Assembly (NCBI RefSeq): GCF_004331075.1
Contig: NZ_SJNX01000010.1
Span: 1-41,797, forward strand
DNA from: Acinetobacter brisouioides
GTDB lineage: Bacteria; Pseudomonadota; Gammaproteobacteria; Pseudomonadales; Moraxellaceae
Reading direction: 5' to 3'
DNA length: 41,797 nucleotides
Both the position numbers and the translations under genes were made by a program. Positions within the stretch are counted from its first letter, which is position 1. Each line of letters begins with the position of its first letter. Under the pieces are notes generated by a model, which saw only the letters and a program-made list of their open reading frames with translations, did not search any database and was not told the origin of the DNA. Shown piece after piece: positions 10,531 through 20,182 of the stretch.

Positions 10531-11805
10531 ATGTCTGAAGCAACTGGCAAGAAAGCCGTTTTAAAACTTGATGGAAAAGAAATTGAATTACCAATTTATA
10601 GCGGTACATTAGGTCCAGACGTTATTGACGTTAAAGACGTACTAGCCGCAGGTCATTTCACTTTCGACCCTGGTTTTATGGCTACCGCTTCTTGTGAATC
10701 TAAAATCACATTCATCGATGGTAACAAAGGTGTTCTATTACACCGTGGCTACCCAATCGATCAATTAGCGACTAAAGCTGACTATTTAGAAACTTGCTAC
10801 TTGCTTTTAAATGGTGAATTACCAACGCCAGAACAAAAAGCAGAATTTGATGCAAAAGTTCGCAACCACACTATGGTGCATGACCAAGTAAGTCGTTTCT
10901 ATAATGGTTTCCGCCGTGATGCTCACCCTATGGCAATCATGGTTGGTGTAGTTGGTGCATTGTCTGCGTTCTATCACAATAATTTGAACATCGAAGATGT
11001 TAATCATCGTGAAATTACTGCAGTTCGCCTAATCGCGAAAATCCCGACACTAGCAGCGTGGAGTTACAAGTACACAGTGGGTCAACCATTTATGTACCCT
11101 CGTAACGACTTGAGCTATGCGGAAAACTTCTTGTACATGATGTTTGCCACTCCTGCAGACCGTGATTACAAAGTAAATCCTATTCTTGCTAAAGCAATGG
11201 ATCGTATTTTTACGCTTCATGCTGACCATGAGCAAAATGCATCTACGTCTACAGTACGTTTAGCAGGCTCAACTGGTGCAAACCCATATGCATGTATCGC
11301 TGCTGGTATCTCTGCACTTTGGGGACCTGCTCACGGTGGTGCAAACGAAGCTGTTCTTAAGATGCTTGATGAAATCGGCACTGTAGAAAATGTTGCTGGC
11401 TTCATGGAAAAAGTTAAAACCAAAGAAGTTAAACTCATGGGCTTCGGCCACCGCGTTTACAAAAACTTCGATCCTCGCGCGAAAGTGATGAAAGAAACTT
11501 GCGACGAAGTTCTTGCTGCTCTTGGCATTAATGATCCACAGCTTGCTCTTGCAATGGAACTTGAACGTATTGCGCTTTCTGACGAATACTTCATTAAACG
11601 TAACTTGTATCCAAACGTAGACTTCTACTCAGGTATCATCTTAAAAGCGATTGGTATTCCGACAGAAATGTTTACTGTAATTTTCGCACTTGCACGTACA
11701 GTAGGCTGGATCAGCCACTGGATCGAAATGCACAGTGGTCCTTACAAAATTGGTCGCCCACGTCAGCTTTACACTGGCGAGACTCAACGCGACATCAAAC
11801 GCTAA
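10531..11805 (+). CDS. gltA: Citrate synthase (type II, hexameric)
   Basis: Condenses oxaloacetate with acetyl-CoA to start the TCA cycle in the cytoplasm. The 424-aa protein matches the Gram-negative NADH-sensitive class in length and in its extra N-terminal domain. Catalytic segments are visible: [27 protein letters not shown] (active-site His) and [15 protein letters not shown] (His plus substrate Arg), with a downstream DFYSGIIL segment carrying the catalytic Asp. The ATG at 10531 follows an AGGAG site with a 9-nt spacer. It is transcribed away from sdhCDAB and ends at a strong terminator. Confidence 0.98.
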   Translation: MSEATGKKAVLKLDGKEIELPIYSGTLGPDVIDVKDVLAAGHFTFDPGFMATASCESKITFIDGNKGVLLHRGYPIDQLATKADYLETCYLLLNGELPTPEQKAEFDAKVRNHTMVHDQVSRFYNGFRRDAHPMAIMVGVVGALSAFYHNNLNIEDVNHREITAVRLIAKIPTLAAWSYKYTVGQPFMYPRNDLSYAENFLYMMFATPADRDYKVNPILAKAMDRIFTLHADHEQNASTSTVRLAGSTGANPYACIAAGISALWGPAHGGANEAVLKMLDEIGTVENVAGFMEKVKTKEVKLMGFGHRVYKNFDPRAKVMKETCDEVLAALGINDPQLALAMELERIALSDEYFIKRNLYPNVDFYSGIILKAIGIPTEMFTVIFALARTVGWISHWIEMHSGPYKIGRPRQLYTGETQRDIKR

Positions 11806-11834
11806 TTTCCCCTCAAGGAAAGCAGCAAACGACA

Positions 11835-11861
11835 AAAAAGACCGCATTTGCGGTCTTTTTT
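11835..11861. terminator. Bidirectional terminator between gltA and the HTH gene
   Basis: Stem GACCGC/GCGGTC with an ATTT loop, extended by A-runs and T-runs on both sides (AAAAA before, TTTTT after). It lies 30 nt past the gltA stop and 12 nt past the end of the convergent HTH gene, so it can serve both. Confidence 0.9.
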
Positions 11862-11872
11862 ATACTGCCGAA

Positions 11873-12112
11873 TTAATATGTCAAATAACGGACAACAAAA
11901 TTCGGATTTTGAATAAAAAGCTTCAACAGCGTTTGGGCGGCACTTGATGGTCTGCGTGTTCCACGCTCCCAGCTTTCCAGTGTTCTCACAGAAACCCCCA
12001 AGATTTGTGCCAGTTGTAACTGAGTAATTTGAATACGTTTACGTGCCAATACAATTTGCTGTGCCAATCGCAAATCTTGTGTTTGATGAATGGATTGATT
12101 TTTTACGTCCAT
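11873..12112 (-). CDS. Orphan HTH (XRE/NadS-like) regulator
   Basis: Small DNA-binding protein of 79 aa. The core reads RKRIQITQLQLAQILGVSVR followed by TLESWERGTRRPSSAAQTLL. This is the helix-turn-helix signature of NadS/HigA2-type antitoxins and related regulators. Those are usually paired with an upstream RelE/HigB toxin, but no toxin-like frame is seen in the 410 nt upstream, so it appears to stand alone. A GTG three codons upstream could start it, but AGGTG lies well placed for the ATG at 12112. A partial palindrome at 12144-12160 just upstream could be its own operator (inference). It could be a solitary regulator or the remnant of a toxin-antitoxin pair. Confidence 0.8.
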   Translation of the reverse strand: MDVKNQSIHQTQDLRLAQQIVLARKRIQITQLQLAQILGVSVRTLESWERGTRRPSSAAQTLLKLFIQNPNFVVRYLTY

Positions 12113-12531
12113 TATCCTCACCTAATTTTTATAATGTGATAAACAGCGCATAGCTGTGCGAAGTTAGCTCAACATTACGAAAGAAACTTGCTCTGATCGC
12201 AGTAAAATACGCTGTATAAAACAGCCCAATCAACCAAATGACATTACACGGCAACATCAGTACTCGAACTTAAGCAACAGCTTGCTTTAACCCCCATACA
12301 GGCAAATAACCATCGACGAAACAGTACAAGCAGTATGTTTGCTGTGAGATCTTGCTGAGATGAATACTGTATGTGTCAATACTCTGCAATGCACATGAGC
12401 ATGACACATATAAGTAAATAAAGCCTGAAATTACTTCGGTAACATCGATTGAGAGGCTGCAATTTGACTTGATACAGTCATACAAGCAACTCTAAATACG
12501 TTATACAAAAACAGGGTTCTACACCTCTCAT
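12113..12531. other. Gene-free stretch between the HTH gene and the copper cassette
   Basis: About 420 nt. It contains two short inverted repeats: CGCA/TGCG inside 12144-12160, and AAGCAA/TTGCTT with a 4-nt spacer at 12272-12287. A 71-codon minus-strand frame (12270-12485) is Cys- and Ser-rich and matches nothing I know, so it is probably chance. No toxin gene or RNA gene recognised. Confidence 0.4.
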
Positions 12532-12816
12532 TTAAGGTTGTTTTGCTGAACTTGCAGGCGCATCATGCTGCATATTTGCCATATCATGCTCACTCATTTT
12601 TGACATATCCATATCTTTCATATTGGACATATCATGTTGTGCAGATGCCGAGGATTCATCACCCGTAGAGCGCCATTGCTTAGAGTAGCGGTTAATATCG
12701 TTATTATCAGAGGCAACGCTATAATATAAAAAGCCCAAAAAAGTCATGCTTAAAACCACAGCAATAATGACGCCGCGCCAAACCTTTGGAGTGCTTTTAC
12801 CTTGTGAATTTTCCAT
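12532..12816 (-). CDS. Membrane-anchored Met/His/Asp-rich small protein, putative copper binding
   Basis: A 94-aa protein with no family I recognise by name. Residues about 13-33 form one hydrophobic membrane segment (VWRGVIIAVVLSMTFLGFLY). After it comes a polar tail with a dense metal-binding-like region at residues 61-84: repeats of HDM, NM and DM containing Met 63, 66, 69, 71, 74, 79 and 82 with three His. The likely topology is an N-terminal anchor with the Met-rich tail in the periplasm. Such Met motifs are typical of Cu(I)-handling proteins. An AAGG site precedes the ATG. It lies 36 nt downstream of the copper TonB receptor gene, so it is probably its operon partner. The copper role is inferred from composition and position. 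Confidence 0.75.
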   Translation of the reverse strand: MENSQGKSTPKVWRGVIIAVVLSMTFLGFLYYSVASDNNDINRYSKQWRSTGDESSASAQHDMSNMKDMDMSKMSEHDMANMQHDAPASSAKQP

Positions 12817-12852
12817 AGAATTTACCTTGTTACAAGTTGAAAAAATTTTACG

Positions 12853-14892
12853 TTAGAATTTAAAACTCATTCGTACCCAATAATTACGACCGATACTGTC
12901 AAACTGCGTATTTGCGGCATAACCAAAAACACTCGCCCCTGCTTTATTTAAATGTTCAGCATAGGCTTTATTCAAGAGATTATCGACACCTAAAGACAGG
13001 TCGACACCTTGACTCAAATGATAGGTTGCATTGAGCGCAATTGCGGTAAAGGCTTTACTTGCTCCCATGTCATAACCAACAATATTCCCCTGATACAAAC
13101 TATAACGGTTCTGCTTGGCAACCGAACGTACCAATAAACCCAATGTGTAACGGTCTTGTACATAGCGTAGATTCAGGCGAGCTTCCAAGGGAGCAATTTG
13201 TGGTAATGGCGTATGATCGGAAGTATTTTCACCCCATGCATACATGACACTCAAATCAGTTTGAATATGTGGGGTAAATTGATAACCCAGCCCAGTTTCT
13301 GCCCCTGCAATCGTTGCATCGACATTACGCACAGCAGGATAAGACTGTGAACTACTCGGATTGGCATATTGGATTAGGATAAAATCTTTCACAATACCCG
13401 CATAGACCGATGTCCACGCATTCCATTTTCCTTGCTGCCATTGTGAACCGATATCTAGCTGTGTAGTTTTCTCTGTTTTTACAGCATCCATGTTATTAAT
13501 ACTGTAAGCTCCTGAAGCGAGTTTAGTACTAAACAATTCCCAAAAATCAGGAACTCGTTCGACATAACCCAAACCCACATAATTTTTAATGCCAGAATTT
13601 GGCAAACTATTTTCCAAGCGAATAAAAGCACTGGGTACAGTTTCAGTGCGTTCACTTGGGTTGGTGATGATATTGGTTTTTGATGTGGTCATTGCCACGT
13701 GATCCAGACGTGCACCTGTCACTAACTGATTACTGTCGTTCAAATGATACGTCAGTTCACTAAATGCGCCGTAGGATTGATATTTCATATTACGCAGGTA
13801 AGGCTTATTCATCATCATCATGGTGCTTTTCATATCTCCACCATGATTCCAATGTTGCGAATCCACACCACTCACGACATTCAATCTCCCCCACTCGGTG
13901 GTCATCGCTAAACGCGAATTGAGTGTTTGACGAGCCAGTTCCATTGAACTTCGTACCCCCGCATTGGTACGGTAACTGTAGTTGTCCATGACATGGTCGT
14001 TGTCGGTATAGTCGATTTGCGCTTCGATTTTTTTAATATGTTCGCTGATATTTTTCTTTTCCGCATGGAAACCTAAACTTTGGCGCTTAAATTGCACCCC
14101 ATCCATGGAACGCCCTGCATATTCAGAGTAACCATCTCCTGTACCAGCATTGAGTTCCAGCCATGTATCGTCATCAGGTGTCCATCCCATCGCCATATCT
14201 GCTGTCCAACGCTCCCATGCCGATGGGACTTTATTGCCATGACCATCTTTATAACTGTTTGAGGTTGAACGACTGGTCGTTAGGCGTAAATATTTGGTTT
14301 CATCACCCAATGTTCCATCAAAATTTTGATCTAAACGACCATAGGAACCGACTAACACACTGGCTGTTCCCTGATACGGTTTTTCACTACTCAATTTTGG
14401 TGGAATGCGCTCAAAAAGTACGGTTGCGGCTGAACCTGGGGTCGGATACAGTACCGTTTCCGGCCCCTTCACCACCGTAATTTTATCGTAGGTTTCAGGC
14501 GAAATATAAGCGGTTGGCGCATCCATACGTGCAGGGCATGCACCGAGTTTTTCAGTCCCGTTGGTGAGCATTTTAATGCGTGAACCGAACATTCCTCGAA
14601 ATGTGACATCGCCATTGGTTCCACCACTACTAATGGCATTAAACCCTACGATACTTTTGAGATAATCCGCACCATCCGTCGCTGGAACAGGTTGAATTGG
14701 CTGTTTAGGATCAGCAACCACCACCAAACCATTAGCCTTCCTGCCTTTTACTACTGTGACCACAATTGGAGCAAGTTGAATTTCATCTATGGTTATCGAT
14801 GATTGATCTGTGGTTTCTTCCGCGTGAACAAAATTTGAAGCAAGTGCGACTGCAACCGCAAGCGATCGTAAAATAAATTTCGGCTGTGACAT
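12853..14892 (-). CDS. oprC: OprC/NosA-type copper TonB-dependent receptor
   Basis: Outer-membrane TonB-dependent receptor of the copper class (OprC/NosA), 679 aa. Seen: a signal peptide ending near ALASNFVHA (cleavage about residue 24), and a plug domain with KSIVGFNAISSGGTNGDVTFRG, the characteristic GACPARMDAPTAYISPETYD segment and KGPETVLYP. A beta-barrel follows and ends in aromatic F (VRMSFKF). The OprC copper site is a CxxxM-HxM motif. Here C119-x3-M123 lies in the plug and H300-V-M302 in the barrel, about the same spacing as in the Pseudomonas protein. A loop with M354, M358-361 and M369 adds further Met ligands. It sits between two Met/His-rich small genes. The family call is strong; the exact substrate (Cu(I), Cu(II) or both) is inferred. 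Confidence 0.92.
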   Translation of the reverse strand: MSQPKFILRSLAVAVALASNFVHAEETTDQSSITIDEIQLAPIVVTVVKGRKANGLVVVADPKQPIQPVPATDGADYLKSIVGFNAISSGGTNGDVTFRGMFGSRIKMLTNGTEKLGACPARMDAPTAYISPETYDKITVVKGPETVLYPTPGSAATVLFERIPPKLSSEKPYQGTASVLVGSYGRLDQNFDGTLGDETKYLRLTTSRSTSNSYKDGHGNKVPSAWERWTADMAMGWTPDDDTWLELNAGTGDGYSEYAGRSMDGVQFKRQSLGFHAEKKNISEHIKKIEAQIDYTDNDHVMDNYSYRTNAGVRSSMELARQTLNSRLAMTTEWGRLNVVSGVDSQHWNHGGDMKSTMMMMNKPYLRNMKYQSYGAFSELTYHLNDSNQLVTGARLDHVAMTTSKTNIITNPSERTETVPSAFIRLENSLPNSGIKNYVGLGYVERVPDFWELFSTKLASGAYSINNMDAVKTEKTTQLDIGSQWQQGKWNAWTSVYAGIVKDFILIQYANPSSSQSYPAVRNVDATIAGAETGLGYQFTPHIQTDLSVMYAWGENTSDHTPLPQIAPLEARLNLRYVQDRYTLGLLVRSVAKQNRYSLYQGNIVGYDMGASKAFTAIALNATYHLSQGVDLSLGVDNLLNKAYAEHLNKAGASVFGYAANTQFDSIGRNYWVRMSFKF

Positions 14893-14970
14893 GAATTTTC
14901 TCTTTTTATGTCATAAACAAAATCCTTGAGGGTTTCCTCAAGAACAAATACCTTGTATTGAATATTTTGT

Positions 14971-15405
14971 TTAAGCAAAAAGAGGGGGCGCTCGCCCTTG
15001 TGGAATAAGAAAAAGTCGTTGTAAAACAAAATAGATATGTTTAAAAGTTTTTTGAAAAGCAATCAGGCGAACTTGTAGACGCTCGAAGACTTCTTTAATT
15101 TCCAAATCAAGAAACGCAACCACATGCCCATAGACTTTACAATAAAGACATTCATGATTTGGGTCATGCTGATGCTTATCATGCACAGATACATGCGATG
15201 ACATATGCATGTCTTGCATATGCGACATGTCAGCCATCGACATATCCATTTGGGTGGTATGACTATGATTCGTGAGGGTTAATGCATCGGAAATAGTCGC
15301 ACATACCGGAGAAATCTGAAATTTTTCCGGAAGCAGCGCCTGTAAAAATACGGCGATTTGCAGCAACATTGCACTCAGTGCAAGTACAAATCCAGTTCTT
15401 AGCAA
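14971..15405 (-). CDS. DUF2946-type Met/His-rich protein, putative copper handling
   Basis: A 144-aa protein. It has a hydrophobic N-terminal segment (about 5-25, signal peptide or anchor). A strikingly Met/His-rich region follows at 47-84, with M53, 55, 57, 60, 63, 66, 68 and many His, then HECLYCKVYGH with C86-x2-C89, and a C terminus ending GRAPPLFA. The CxxC segment and the RxPP ending are what I associate with DUF2946 proteins, often found near copper genes. It is the first gene of the cassette, with a 78-nt gap to the TonB receptor. The start is uncertain: the best choice is TTG at 15405 with AAGG 7 nt upstream. The frame stays open further upstream, and the next internal ATG is codon 13. 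Confidence 0.75.
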   Translation of the reverse strand: MLRTGFVLALSAMLLQIAVFLQALLPEKFQISPVCATISDALTLTNHSHTTQMDMSMADMSHMQDMHMSSHVSVHDKHQHDPNHECLYCKVYGHVVAFLDLEIKEVFERLQVRLIAFQKTFKHIYFVLQRLFLIPQGRAPPLFA

Positions 15406-15783
15406 ACTTAACCTTCTCTGCTCAGCAACCCCAATATGACTGTTAAAATAATCAGCCTTTTTAACTCGAGGCAGTCTACTATATTTATTTTGTTTTGGCT
15501 AAAAATTTGCAAGCCCGTATTTTTTGAAGATAAAGTTTTAATAAAGAGAATTCGTTCTATATTCACTGGGGTCGATTTTTTATTAAAACTGAGTAAAAAT
15601 GTTGGTTTTTCTGTATTTCCAGCAGAATTTTTTAAGATTTAAGATCAATCTAAGCTGTGTTTCGTATATAGTATGACTACCTGAACGCCACTATATATCC
15701 CTGTTATACTTTACATTACGCTGAACAATTAAATTTATAAATCAGCCTGATGTAAGCCCCTATAGGAATAGGATTTTATTTGA
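15406..15783. other. Divergent intergenic region, copper cassette / nadE
   Basis: About 380 nt, AT-rich. Minus-strand ACTATA (TATAGT read in reverse, 15478-15483) could be a -10 for the copper cassette, and TATACT at 15705-15710 a -10 for nadE. Neither has a good -35. No MerR/CueR-type dyad was recognised. A plus-strand frame at 15436-15642 looks like chance. Confidence 0.35.
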
Positions 15784-17409
15784 ATGAAAAATTTTAAAAT
15801 TGCCCTTGCTCAATTCTCTCCACATATTGGCAATATTGAAAACAACACCCAAAAAATGATCGAACAGGCAAACCAAGCCAAACAACAGCATGCTGACATT
15901 ATTTTATTTCCTGAGCTCAGCATGATTGGTTACCCTGCCGAAGATTTATTTTTACGTCCTAGTCTAAAAATACGCACTGAAGCTGCGTTGGCTGAACTTA
16001 GCAAGGTCAAAGATATTGTGATGGTCTTTGGCTTTGTTCATCATACTGAAGATGGACAACGCTTTAACTCAGCAGCCGTGATGAAAGATGGTGAAATTCT
16101 GGGGATTTATAACAAACAGAATTTGCCAAACTACAGTGTCTTTGATGAAAAACGCTACTTTGCCGTAGGTCAGCAACACCTGATTTTTGAGTATTTGGGG
16201 CATAAATTTGGCGTACTGATTTGTGAAGATATTTGGAGTCTTAACACCGTACAGCAATTGAGCCAACTCAATGTCGACAGTGTACTTGTACTCAACTCAT
16301 CACCTTACGAAGTGGGTAAACCACAGCACCGTTTAACCACCATGGCTAAAGTGGCTAATGAGCTTAATATCAACCTGATTTATAGCAACCAAGTGGGTGG
16401 TCAGGATGATTTGATTTTTGATGGCTCAAGTTTTGCAATTAACCGCAATGGTGATGTCGTTTTACGTGCTGCAAGCTTCAAAGAAGAACTCTATTATGCA
16501 GACTTCGATGCAGAACAAGCTACTTACACCAAGCAAACACTTGCTCCTGAACTCGACACCATGGCAGAGATTTATCAAAGCCTCGTCATGGCAACCCGTG
16601 ACTATGTTCAACGTTCAGGTTTCCCTGGTGTTATTTTAGGTTTATCTGGCGGGATTGACTCTGCTTTGACCTTAGCAATTGCAGTTGATGCTTTGGGTGC
16701 AGATAAAGTTCAAGCCGTGATGATGCCATATACTTACACCTCGCAAATTAGCGTTGAAGATGCGGCGGAACAAGCAAAAGCTTTAGGGATCACATTTGGT
16801 ATTGCAGAAATTCACCCAATTGTGAACAGCTTTATGCAAACCCTGTATCCTTTCTTTGGTGACCGCCCTGCAGATGCGACCGAAGAAAATCTTCAGGCAC
16901 GCGCACGCGGCACTTTACTCATGGGCTTGTCAAACAAGTTTGGTAATCTAGTCCTGTCTACAGGCAATAAATCTGAGCTTGCTGTAGGTTACTGCACACT
17001 GTATGGCGATATGGTCGGCGGTTTTGCAGTTCTTAAAGATGTGTACAAAACTATTGTATTTGAATTGGCAAAATACCGTAACAGTATCAGTGAAACTCCA
17101 GTGATTCCTGAGCGTGTCATTACTCGCCCACCTTCAGCAGAACTTCGCCCAGATCAGAAAGACCAAGACTCATTACCTGCATACGATGTGCTTGATGCCA
17201 TTTTATATGCTTATATTGAAGAAGACAGCAGCCAAGCGGACATTATTGCTCGCGGTTTTGATCAGGCAACTGTAGAAAAAGTCATTCATTTGGTCGATCG
17301 CAATGAATATAAGCGTCGTCAAGGTGCAATTGGCCCACGTATTAGCTCACGCGCCTTTAGCCGTGAACGCCGCTACCCAATTGTAAATGGCTGGAAAGCG
17401 GGTATCTAA
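15784..17409 (+). CDS. nadE: Glutamine-dependent NAD+ synthetase
   Basis: Last step of NAD biosynthesis: amidates nicotinate adenine dinucleotide with ATP, using ammonia released from glutamine. The 541-aa protein has two domains. Residues 1-260 form a nitrilase-fold glutaminase with the Glu-Lys-Cys triad visible (E44 in LFPELSMIGYP, K111 in NKQNLPNY, C147 in LICEDIW). Residues about 265-541 form the synthetase domain with the ATP-pyrophosphatase loop SGGIDSAL (288-295) and STGNKSELAVGYCTLYGDM. The two-domain architecture predicts glutamine use. AGGA lies about 10 nt upstream of the ATG. It appears monocistronic, with a strong terminator after it. Confidence 0.97.
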   Translation: MKNFKIALAQFSPHIGNIENNTQKMIEQANQAKQQHADIILFPELSMIGYPAEDLFLRPSLKIRTEAALAELSKVKDIVMVFGFVHHTEDGQRFNSAAVMKDGEILGIYNKQNLPNYSVFDEKRYFAVGQQHLIFEYLGHKFGVLICEDIWSLNTVQQLSQLNVDSVLVLNSSPYEVGKPQHRLTTMAKVANELNINLIYSNQVGGQDDLIFDGSSFAINRNGDVVLRAASFKEELYYADFDAEQATYTKQTLAPELDTMAEIYQSLVMATRDYVQRSGFPGVILGLSGGIDSALTLAIAVDALGADKVQAVMMPYTYTSQISVEDAAEQAKALGITFGIAEIHPIVNSFMQTLYPFFGDRPADATEENLQARARGTLLMGLSNKFGNLVLSTGNKSELAVGYCTLYGDMVGGFAVLKDVYKTIVFELAKYRNSISETPVIPERVITRPPSAELRPDQKDQDSLPAYDVLDAILYAYIEEDSSQADIIARGFDQATVEKVIHLVDRNEYKRRQGAIGPRISSRAFSRERRYPIVNGWKAGI

Positions 17410-17421
17410 TTAAAAAAATAC

Positions 17422-17451
17422 AAAAAGCCCGAATTTATGTTCGGGCTTTTT
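17422..17451 (+). terminator. nadE terminator
   Basis: Perfect 12-bp stem AAAAAGCCCGAA/TTCGGGCTTTTT with a 6-nt loop, 12 nt past the nadE stop, followed by further T residues. The A-run on the left could let it act on minus-strand transcripts too. Confidence 0.92.
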
Positions 17452-17477
17452 TATATCTTAGGCATACGTCAGGCACA

Positions 17478-17508
17478 AAAAAAGAAACCATGCAGTGATG
17501 CATGGTTT
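17478..17508 (-). terminator. Terminator of tRNA-Met
   Basis: Perfect stem AAACCATGCA/TGCATGGTTT with a GTGA loop (17485-17508). On the minus strand it is followed by CUUUUUUU. It starts 7 nt after the encoded CCA end of the tRNA. Confidence 0.85.
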
Positions 17509-17515
17509 ATAAAAA

Positions 17516-17592
17516 TGGTGGCTATGACGAGACTTGAACTTGTGACCCCCGCATTATGAGTGCGGTGCTCTAACCAACTGAGCTACATAGCC
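17516..17592 (-). tRNA. tRNA-Met (anticodon CAT, elongator)
   Basis: Read on the minus strand it folds as a cloverleaf. The acceptor is GGCTATG/CATAGCC, with D arm AGCTCAGTTGGTTAGAGCA, anticodon stem CCGCA/TGCGG around loop CTCATAA (anticodon CAT), T arm with TTCAAGT, and an encoded CCA (17516-17518). The body resembles the E. coli elongator tRNA-Met more than the initiator (G-C first pair) or the lysidine-modified tRNA-Ile. It is 77 nt including CCA. Confidence 0.95.
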
Positions 17593-17607
17593 GTAAACTG
17601 TGCGTGC

Positions 17608-17636
17608 ATTATCTACAGTTCTTTAAATCACGTCAA
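17608..17636 (-). promoter_or_regulatory. Promoter of tRNA-Met
   Basis: Minus-strand TTGACG (17636-17631), a 17-bp spacer and GATAAT (17613-17608), placed 15 nt before the tRNA 5' end. The elements are near consensus and the position is ideal for a single-tRNA transcription unit. Confidence 0.8.
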
Positions 17637-17956
17637 CAAGTTTCAACACCATCTGTTCAGCAAATATGCAAAATTCAATATTTTGGCTATAAATTAACTA
17701 TTTTTCTGTAGTTTACAACTCAAAAAGCAACTCAATACATAAGTTTTCATAGAGAATACTGACTAACGATAAATACTATCAGCCCAATACATAGAATATA
17801 TTAACGCGTTAACTCATCACGTATTTTGCCCAACTCAAGGTTGAGCAAAACTATAGAAACCTTATGATGCATATCATATTATGAGGGTATCGTTATATTG
17901 CCATTTAATTGACTACAGGCAGAACTTCTGAAAAGTTCGCCAATTTAATGCAATCC
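17637..17956. other. Gene-free stretch upstream of tRNA-Met / downstream of pobA
   Basis: 320 nt of AT-rich DNA. Its only distinct element is a perfect 12-bp palindrome TTAACGCGTTAA at 17801-17812. No T-rich terminator hairpin for pobA was recognised. No gene seen. Confidence 0.4.
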
Positions 17957-19207
<1,251 letters not shown>

Positions 19208-19269
19208 TTAATATCCTGCAAGTAAATTAAGCTGTTTTTTCAAATCACTCTATGCCTAGAATAGGAAAA

Positions 19270-19306
19270 TGCCCGATATACAATACTTTTGTCCGAATAT
19301 CGGACA
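19270..19306. promoter_or_regulatory. PobR operator: three 10-bp repeats in the pobA-pobR gap
   Basis: TGTCCG and CGGACA form a perfect 6-bp inverted repeat separated by AATAT (19290-19306). A third related copy, TGCCCGATAT (19270-19279), is in direct orientation to the first and exactly 20 bp away, two helical turns. Three near-identical repeats, two palindromic and one displaced, is the operator layout described for PobR of Acinetobacter baylyi. The match is to layout; I did not compare base by base. Confidence 0.75.
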
Positions 19307-19330
19307 GTTTTCAAATAGGATAAACTTGCC

Positions 19331-20140
19331 ATGGAACAACAGGCATATCTCCAAGCAGCAAATGGAGAACAGATTACTCAGGAAGACTATATTGCAAGTT
19401 TGGCCAAAGGTCTGATAGTACTTGAAGCCTTTGGTATAGAACGGCAGCGCTTGAATATCACTCAAATTTCCCAGCGTACAGGCATTAGCCGTACGGCAGC
19501 ACGGCGCTATGCCAAGACCTTAAAATTTTTAGGTTTTTTAGATAGTGATCAACATTATTTCTGGTTAACGCCACGTGTGCTACGTTTCTCAAGCGCCTAT
19601 CTAAGTTCTGCACATTTGCCCAAAATCGCACAGCCTTTGCTCAACTTGCTGAGCGTGCAGACTAATCAAACTTTTTCAGTCGTAGTGCTGGATGAGCATG
19701 AAGTCGTACCAATTGCTCGCAGTTTTCTACCACAGCCTGACAGCCTGCGCCTCAATCCTTACGGTATGCATTTGGGACATCGCCTACCTGCCCATGCCAC
19801 CTCAACGGGTAAGTTACTTTTGGCACAACTGAGCCCAAGCGAACGCCAAGCGTGGGTACAGCGCTATGGTTTAAAGCGCTTAACACCTTTTAGCATCACC
19901 AATGAAAGTGAATTTTTGCAGGAATTAGAGAAGATTTCTCAACAGGATTATTGTATTTCACAGGAGCAACACGAACTGGGGATTATTGCAATTGCGGTTC
20001 CTATTTTTGATGCTCAGGGACGAGCCATTGCAGCACTGAACTGCATTGGGCAACAACAGCGGATTGATGAAAACTATCTAATCAAAAGTATTTTGCCATT
20101 ACTACGTCACTGTGCCCATGAAATCCGCAATATGCTCTAA
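19331..20140 (+). CDS. pobR: IclR-family activator of pobA
   Basis: Transcriptional activator that switches on pobA in response to 4-hydroxybenzoate. The 269-aa protein is close to the roughly 271 aa of A. baylyi PobR. The N-terminal winged helix-turn-helix lies at about 25-75 (LNITQISQRTGISRTAARRY, then LKFLGFL). The C-terminal IclR effector domain contains HRLPAHATSTGKLLLA and QEQHELGIIAIAVPIFD. AGGA lies 10 nt before the ATG. Divergent placement from pobA with operator-like repeats between them supports the assignment. PcaU/PcaR-type paralogues have the same fold, but the pobA neighbour favours PobR. Confidence 0.93.
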   Translation: MEQQAYLQAANGEQITQEDYIASLAKGLIVLEAFGIERQRLNITQISQRTGISRTAARRYAKTLKFLGFLDSDQHYFWLTPRVLRFSSAYLSSAHLPKIAQPLLNLLSVQTNQTFSVVVLDEHEVVPIARSFLPQPDSLRLNPYGMHLGHRLPAHATSTGKLLLAQLSPSERQAWVQRYGLKRLTPFSITNESEFLQELEKISQQDYCISQEQHELGIIAIAVPIFDAQGRAIAALNCIGQQQRIDENYLIKSILPLLRHCAHEIRNML

Positions 20141-20144
20141 ACAA

Positions 20145-20172
20145 AAAAAGCCAGTGATAACACTGGCTTTTT
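20145..20172. terminator. Bidirectional terminator, pobR / AGCS symporter
   Basis: Perfect stem AAAAAGCCAGTG/CACTGGCTTTTT with an ATAA loop between the convergent ends of pobR and the symporter gene. It has A-runs and T-runs on both flanks. Confidence 0.9.
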
Positions 20173-20182
20173 CAACTAAATC

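Noticed and set aside
12270..12485. Minus-strand frame of 71 codons upstream of the HTH gene, considered as a toxin
   Set aside because: The translation is Cys- and Ser-rich and has none of the RelE/HigB features; probably chance.
15436..15642. Plus-strand frame of 68 codons in the copper/nadE gap
   Set aside because: No ribosome site or family resemblance; low-complexity AT-rich sequence.
17516..17592. tRNA read as initiator tRNA-Met or lysidine tRNA-Ile
   Set aside because: The first acceptor pair is G-C and the body resembles the elongator tRNA-Met, so neither alternative fits as well.
17801..17812. Perfect palindrome TTAACGCGTTAA between pobA and tRNA-Met
   Set aside because: A single 12-bp palindrome with no nearby gene start; no basis for calling an operator.
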